A stretch of 64,000 bases of DNA from Impatiens glandulifera (taxonomy: Eukaryota; Streptophyta; Magnoliopsida; Ericales; Balsaminaceae): assembly GCF_907164915.1 (NCBI RefSeq), contig NC_061868.1, positions 18,781,819 to 18,845,818 on the forward strand, in the 5' to 3' direction. Below are positions 58,428 to 64,000 of the stretch, one piece after another. The stretch's first letter is position 1. Each line of letters begins with the position of its first letter. The notes beneath the pieces were generated by a model. The model was not told the DNA's origin and did not search any database. It saw only the letters and a program-made list of their open reading frames with translations. Position numbers and translations under genes: made by a program.

Positions 58428-58886
58428 GTGTGTCAAAAGAGAGAGTAAGATTCCTAAAGAACAACAAGGTGAAGAGCCCGGAAATCCTAAAAAATAATTC
58501 TTTCTATTTAATCAAAATGGGTTCATACAAAGAAATAAATCAAAATAAGAATAGGCAGTATTCATCAACCTCTTCAGTTCATCCCTTTCATTGCAAGAGG
58601 AAGGGGAAGGGGAAGATGAAGAACAAGGGGAATAGGAAGACAACCTGTTGAAACGTCAGGTTGATATGGAAAAAAATCATGGTTGGGATAATTAGGATTT
58701 GATACAATATGTAATCTTTGTTTGTAATCTATGTTTATTGTATGTTTGATTGCTACTAATCATGTTCTTTAGGGTTGTTTGATTGTCATCTTTTAATCAT
58801 ATCTAAGATTTGTCTAGTTTTAATTGTTGACCCTCCCGCTATTTGGATTTTAATGAAATTGTTTTAACCGTTTTTACAAAAAAAAA
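58428..58886 (+). mobile_element. Second, 5'-truncated copy of the ORF1-only LINE
   Basis: The plus strand matches the reverse complement of about 43240-42807: NNKVKSPEILKNNSFYLIKM (against NNKVKSSEFLNNNSFYQIRT), the Lys/Arg-rich KRKGKGKMKNKGNRKTTC, then the same 3' UTR (tttgatacaatatgtaatct, ggattttaatgaaatt) and poly(A) at 58878-58886. It shows that the ORF1-to-3'UTR junction is shared and not a local deletion. It sits at the broken LTR of the copia fragment to its left. Confidence 0.75.
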
Positions 58887-59029
58887 TTGTTTTTTTTTAA
58901 TTCCCAAAAAAAGAAACTTGTTTGAAGACTCTATAAGGGGTGCACGTTTTTTCAACTTCGGTTTTGGCAGCCTCTCTGTCTGCACGGATCATTGTAGCCA
59001 CTAGTGTATAAAACATTTGTCATAGGTAA

Positions 59030-59990
59030 CTATAATTATTGTAAGAAATTAGGGCACTGGAAAAATCAATTCCCTAAGCTTTAGAAAGAACTAGGTAGGA
59101 AGCTTCTAGGGCACTAACGGAAGTCTCCACAACAATATCAAGGCGGCTAACAAAAATCGTATTTTGGGGGGTAGTTTCATAATCCTTATTCATTTACTCA
59201 GGAAGCTTAAGTTCCCTTCTTGAATCACTCAACTTCAGCTTCAAAGTCTTCCGTGAATACTAATACTAATTCTATTGCCGGCCAATTTCAGAAGTTCCAC
59301 ACCTTTTAGAAATATCAAAATGACCCTCATAATTATGCTCTTTCTACTCCTTCCATCTCATCTCCGTCTATTGGATTAGGTGTCCCTTCATCTTCTTGGA
59401 TTTTAGACTCTAAAGCTAGTAATCACATGTCTCATGATTCTTCTTTCTTTACATATACATATGTTTATTGACCCTCCATCTATTTATGTGTTATGACTGT
59501 TGATGGTACACAAATTTCATTAAAATGAATTGGTTCTATCTAAAAACTCTCTTTATCTTTACCTAATATTGATTACATCCATATATTATATATGAACCTT
59601 GTTTCTATTGATCAATTATGTGACTTTAGGTCTTTTATTGGTTTTCTTCCAAATTATTGTTATGAGCAGGATCTAAAATCTAAGAGAGTGGTTGAGATAG
59701 AACATAGAAAAGAGAAAGGTCTTTATGTTTTGGATGAACTGCATCTTCCCACTCACATAGAAGCAATACCAGTTAAATTGTCTTCTTTTCATTTGATACA
59801 TTCTTCTTCAAAATTTTATTTGTGGCATTCTAGACTTTGTCATTTATCAGGTTGTCGATTACGTTTTATGTGTAATTCTAATGTACTTGGTAATTTACCA
59901 CCTGATGATATTTATGATTGCAGTGGATGTTAACTTGGAAAATTTTCTACTTTTCCCTTAATTTAAGTACTTCCACTTTTCGGCATCTTT
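59030..59990 (+). pseudogene. Decayed plus-strand copia: knuckle, protease, pre-integrase region
   Basis: A degenerate CCHC knuckle (NYCKKLGHWKNQFPKL) lies near 59040-59090, then a protease site SWILDSKASNHMSHD (59400; DSGA has become DSKA). NLVSIDQLCD (59600) and the pre-integrase HHCC segment LWHSRLCHLSGCRLR ... DCSGC (59820-59930) follow. Multiple stops are present. Confidence 0.8.
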
Positions 59991-60720
59991 TGATTTAGTT
60001 CTTTCTGATGTTTGGGGACCAACACATATTCCCACTAAGGGAGACTCTATATATTATGTTTCATTTATTGATGATCACACTCATTATTGTTGGATTTATT
60101 TAATGAACGTTGATTTGATCGTAATCATATTTTTGCTGAGTTTAAGGCCTACGTAAAAACTCAATAATCTGCCAATATTAAGTGTTTTCGAGTTGATTTA
60201 GGGAGAGAGTATACTAGTGGAGATTTTTCTGGTATTTTCAAAGTTTATGGTACAATACATCAGTCCTCTTGTACTAATACCCTCACAACAGAATGGAGTA
60301 GCCGAGAGAAAGCAAAGACATATTGTTGAGACCGCTTGGTCTATGCTTTTATCCGCTAGTGTTCCTAGTGAATTTTGGGAGAATCTATCATTAGATTTGT
60401 TTATCTTATTAATAGGATTCCTACCGCTCATAATTATGGGATTTCCCTATATTCTAGATTATTTGGTCACACCCCATCATATTCTCATTTGAGGGTTTTT
60501 GGCTCTACATGTTCTGTTCTTCGTCCACATGCAGAATTTTCTAAGTTATCATCTCGTGTGGTCATTTGTGTTTTTCTTGGATATGAAATGTGTAGAAAGG
60601 TTATCGTTATTATGATTCATCTTCTGGAAAATTGTATGTTTCTAGTAATGTTTCCTTTATTGAACATATTCATTTCTTTAATATCCCACCTACCTCCTAT
60701 GACATGTTAAAATTTGACCT
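59991..60720 (+). pseudogene. Decayed plus-strand copia: integrase
   Basis: It shows FDLVLSDVWGPTHIPTKGDS and YYVSFIDDHTHYCWIYL, then after frame loss IPSQQNGVAERKQRHIVETA (catalytic Glu) and NRIPTAHNYGISLYSRLFGH, HLRVFGSTCSVLRPHAEF. The middle Asp region (CFRVDLGREY-like at 60187) is altered. Frame changes occur near 60120, 60210 and 60400. Confidence 0.82.
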
Positions 60721-60959
60721 CATTCAATTGATCCTTTTACTATTGATTGTCCAGCTGAAAATTCTAAACCTCATGAAACTATAATAAATGTTCTGTTTCA
60801 TTCTTCTTGTAGAACAAATGATGTTGACACCCATCCTCTTTATATGACTACCTTAGAACCTCCTATAATTGTGGATCCAAATTTACCTCGATATCCTACA
60901 TGAACTCGTTGATCTACTCAAGTATCTGATTTTTATTATTCTTGTTATACACCATCTTT

Positions 60960-62187
60960 CACTTCCTATTTAGTTTCTATCAATTCTCTTTGTGAGCCCA
61001 CCTCTTACTCTGAGGCGTCTCATGATCCTCTTTGGCAAAAGACTATGAATAAGGAATTATCTACTTTGGACAAAACTAACACTTGGGATTTGGTTTCTCC
61101 ACAAGTTTGTAAGAAAATTATTGGTTCTCGATGGGTGTATAAGATTAAAACCAAGTATGATGTCTCTATTGAGCGATATAAAGCTCGTTTGGTTACAAAT
61201 GGCTATGCTCAGGAGTATGATATGGATTATGAGGAGACTTTTGCACCTTTTGCAAAAATGACATTTGTCTGGGTTCTTATTGAAATAACTTTTGTTCGTC
61301 ATTGGTGTATTTCACAAATGAACATTAAAAATACTTTTTTGAATGAGGATCTTTAGGAGGAAGTCTACATGGTTCCTCCACCTGGTGTTTCTCATCGGCC
61401 AAGACAAGTGTGCAGGCTTAAGAATGCCCTGTATGGTCTTAAACAAAACTTGGGAGCTTGGTTTGATAAGTTCTCCTTTATAGTTACTTCACTTGGTTTT
61501 ACTTCTAGCTCTCATGATTCAGCATTATTTGTTAAATCATCTCTTGCAGTTCATATTATGCTCTTGTTGTATGTTGATGATATGATTATTACATGAGATT
61601 ATGTGGTATCTCAGATCTAAAAGCTACTTTGTATCATCATTTTGAGATGAAAGATTTAGATAATCTACGTTACTTTTTAGGTATTGAGGTAGATTATTCT
61701 GAAAAGGGATATCTTCTCTCTAAGTCTAAGTACATTTCAGATATTTTTGAGCGGTCTCGTCTCACATATACTCGTATTGTTGACTCTCCTCTTGAGGTCA
61801 ATGTTCATTATAACCCTACTAATGGGGATCCTTTTACTGATCCAACTTTATATCGATCAATTGTGGGTAGTCTAGTGTAAATCACTATTACTTAGCCTGA
61901 TATTGCATATGTAGTTCATATTGTCAGTCATTTCATTTGTTCACCTACATCTGTTAATTGGGCTGTAGTTATGCGTATCATGTGTTATCTTCGGGGAACG
62001 CTATATCAGAGTCTCTTGTTTTTATTGACCTCATCTTTGGAGCTTCGTGACTTTTCTGATGCAAATTGGGCAACTAACCAAACGGATCGAAAATCAACTA
62101 TTGGTTATTGTGTATTTTTAGGTGATTCACTTATTTCATGGAAAAATAAAAATAATATGTTGTTTCTAACTCTTCAACTTGTTGAGG
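60960..62187 (+). pseudogene. Decayed plus-strand copia: reverse transcriptase and RNase H
   Basis: It reads LSTLDKTNTWDLVSPQ, IERYKARLVTNGYAQEYDMD, MNIKNTFLNEDL-stop-EEVYMVPPPG, NALYGLKQNLGAWFDKFSF and the catalytic YVDD in LLLYVDDMIIT. After a shift come HFEMKDLDNLRYFLGIEV, then RNase H DFSDANWATNQTDRKSTIGY and LISWKNKNN. It stops abruptly at about 62187, where the family 1 LTR begins, so that element inserted in the RNase H gene. Confidence 0.88.
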
Positions 62188-62694
62188 TGTTCTTTGGCAT
62201 TAAGGTCAGTTTTATCTTCCGGGTAAGTAAATGGGTCATGATTTTCTATTATAAAAATGGGTCAGGGTTTCCTGTTATGAAAAGGGGTTAGGGTATAAAT
62301 ACATTTTTGGTATTTCCTTAACACGATAAGGTTGAGAAAAAATGAACGGATCTAAGGTTTTCTAGTTCCTTCTTTATTCTTTGGTTGATCTAGAGAGAGA
62401 GGTTGGGGGAGCTTTTGATTGTGGAGTATTCCAATCATTTCTAGTGTAATCACTTCTTTTATTTGAGAGTAGGGTATGTATGTTTCTACTATTGATATTT
62501 CTTTAATTTAGTGAAACTTATTCCTCTGGTGGATGTAGGTCAATTTTGACCGAACCACGTATATTGTGTTGTTATTGTTTTGAACTATTTCAGTTTTGAT
62601 AAATATGTTGTTCGTCATAGAGAATTTGGAAACTGATTTGTTACATGTTTAATTTTTAAGAAGCTACGTGGTTTTGTTGTTGCAAAATCCAAAA
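62188..62694 (+). repeat. 5' LTR of second copia family 1 copy (507 bp)
   Basis: It aligns end to end with the reverse complement of 11497-12013. Its start TGTTCTTTGG and end AATCCAAAA have drifted from TG...CA. The shared TATA-type gggtataaatac is at about 62290-62302. The 3' copy lies beyond the window. Confidence 0.85.
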
Positions 62695-64000
62695 GTAGTT
62701 TCAGAGCAGTATTGATTGGTTACCTATTTTAACATTGGAGCAAAGTACTTTGCTAGTTACCCGACGAAATTCAAAGAGGAGATCAACTGGTTTCTTTGCT
62801 GGAGTTTTTGTTAGTTGTTAAGACAGTAATAATGGGGAAATCTAGACCTGATATGGTGAGTCTGAATGGTACAAACTATAGGCAATGGAAATTGATGATT
62901 ATTGATCTATTAGATTTAGATGATTTGTATGAAGCAATTAAAAATAAGGGTCTTAGATCTGAGAGTACAAAAGAGGCTGAATGGAAAAAGACTTATGAAG
63001 AGGTGTAGCTTTATTCGTTCGTGGGTTGGTGTAAATATTATGCACCATGTTGAGAATGAGACTACGGCTTATGGTGTGTGGAGAAAACTTTAAGCTCTCT
63101 ATGTTGGGAGGTCAATAGGAAATAAAGCATCACTAGAACGAGTACTGGAAATTTAAAAATGATAAAACAAAGGGTATGGTGAAGCCTAAAGAAAAGAAAG
63201 AACAGAGTGCAGATACATCTGCTTATGCTTCAGATGGTTAACTGACATATGCTTTTAAATATCAAGACTCATGTCTTAACTTGTCTTCAAAGGAAATAGT
63301 ATAGATTATTGACACAGGTGCCTCATTCCATATTACTCCATACAAAGGTTACTTTAGTCCTACAAAGGTGGTGATTATGGTGAGGTTCGCATGGGTAACA
63401 GTGGTGTGTCCAAGATAGTTGGTCTTGGTAATGTTAGAATCAAGATAAACATGGGTTGTTTCCTGACATTGAGAGATGTAAGACATATTCCTAATTTGAG
63501 AATGAATTTGATTTCCGTAGGTATGCTCGATGATAAAGGTTACCATAATGTTTTCAGTGGTGGAGCATGGAATCTAAACAATGGCTCCTTGGTTGTTGCA
63601 TGAGGTAAGAAATTTTGTTCCTTATACAAGACAAATTTGAAAATTGTCTATGATGCATATTATGTCGTAATGGAGTCATCCTATGAATTGTGGCACAAGA
63701 GACTAGGTCACATTAGTGAAAAAGTGATGAATGTTTTGATCAAGAGGAATGAGTTGTCGAATCACAAGGATGCTCATCTTGAAAGTTGTGAGCATTGCTT
63801 GAAGGGTAAGCAGAATAGAGTCTCCTTTAGAAAGTCAAAAGTGGAACTGAAAAAGAATGTCCTTGAGTTGATCCATAGTGATGTATGTGGTCCTATGAAG
63901 ATTAAATTCATAGGTGGTGCTTCTTATTTTGTAACATTCATAGACGATGCATCTAGAAAGGTTTGGGCCTATACTATAAAGTCCAAGGATGAGGTTGCAA
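62695..64000 (+). pseudogene. Second copia family 1 copy: PBS, gag, protease, integrase start
   Basis: A degenerate PBS (tagtttcagagc, 62697-62708) is followed by gag from the ATG at 62832 (GKSRPDMVSLNGTNYRQWKL) to a stop at 63006. A roughly 0.4-kb internal gag deletion near 63140 removes the zinc knuckle. The protease shows IDTGASFHITPYKGYF (63310), then RDVRHIPNLRMNLISVGMLD. Pre-integrase [16 protein letters not shown] ... CEHCLKGKQ and the integrase core LELIHSDVCGPMKIKF, YFVTFIDDASRKVWAY follow to the window edge. One stop lies at 63601. The same family occupies 1-12013 on the opposite strand. Confidence 0.88.

Overview
The window is nuclear DNA from a flowering plant. It is AT-rich and consists almost entirely of transposable elements in various states of decay: Ty1/copia LTR retrotransposons, a Sirevirus-type copia element, a Gypsy-like LTR, L1-type LINEs, two Mutator-like elements (MULEs), Helitron-like repeats and long (TA)n tracts. 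There is one apparently intact ordinary gene, a short secreted S-protein homologue (self-incompatibility S1 family) at 17302-17709. I find no bacterial, organellar, rRNA, tRNA or CRISPR features. The env-like protein at 21.8-24.2 kb reminds me of multicopy hypothetical proteins in Lamiales (Gesneriaceae) genomes. That is recall, not a search, so the placement is tentative.

Layout. 1-12013: a minus-strand copia element (family 1) whose integrase is split by an 8486-bp MULE (1141-9626) with a perfect 9-bp target duplication. The MULE carries a plus-strand MuDR-type transposase and a minus-strand DUF1985/ULP1-like cysteine protease gene, as in the Kaonashi-type MULEs. 12014-17250: AT-rich DNA with a 0.45-kb direct duplication around a Helitron-like tandem array. 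17302-17709: the S-protein gene. 18296-20860: three tandem Helitron-like modules and very long (TA)n tracts. 21850-28138: a decayed minus-strand Sirevirus-like element (integrase, RT, RNase H, then an env-like ORF with its own promoter-like upstream region). 28139-34312: a cluster of long LTRs in both orientations, carrying arrays of a 26-bp palindromic unit; one LTR is followed by a PBS and a gag. 34540-37415: a minus-strand Gypsy-like LTR, PBS and a DUF7745-like ORF.

37650-56373: probably one nested copia element (LTRs at both ends, leader repeats inside, RNase H remnant and polypurine tract before the right LTR) that has absorbed a Helitron, a second MULE (itself holding a 5'-truncated LINE with a 36-bp target duplication), an ORF1-only LINE, a full-length young copia (45615-52339, TSD AAGGA, LTRs differing at about two positions) and another LINE tail. 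56869-58425: a minus-strand copia gag/protease fragment. 58428-58886: a second copy of the ORF1-only LINE tail. 59030-62187: a decayed plus-strand copia pol. 62188-64000: the 5' half of a second family 1 copia element, on the plus strand.

The coding regions do not form operons or a pathway. They are replication genes of separate mobile elements, and nearly all are broken by stops or frameshifts. The most notable structures are the protease-bearing MULE with its GCGTCACGCA-like repeat arrays, the LTR-borne palindromic arrays, the ORF1-only LINE family, and the young copia element already inactivated by nonsense changes of the C-to-T type.
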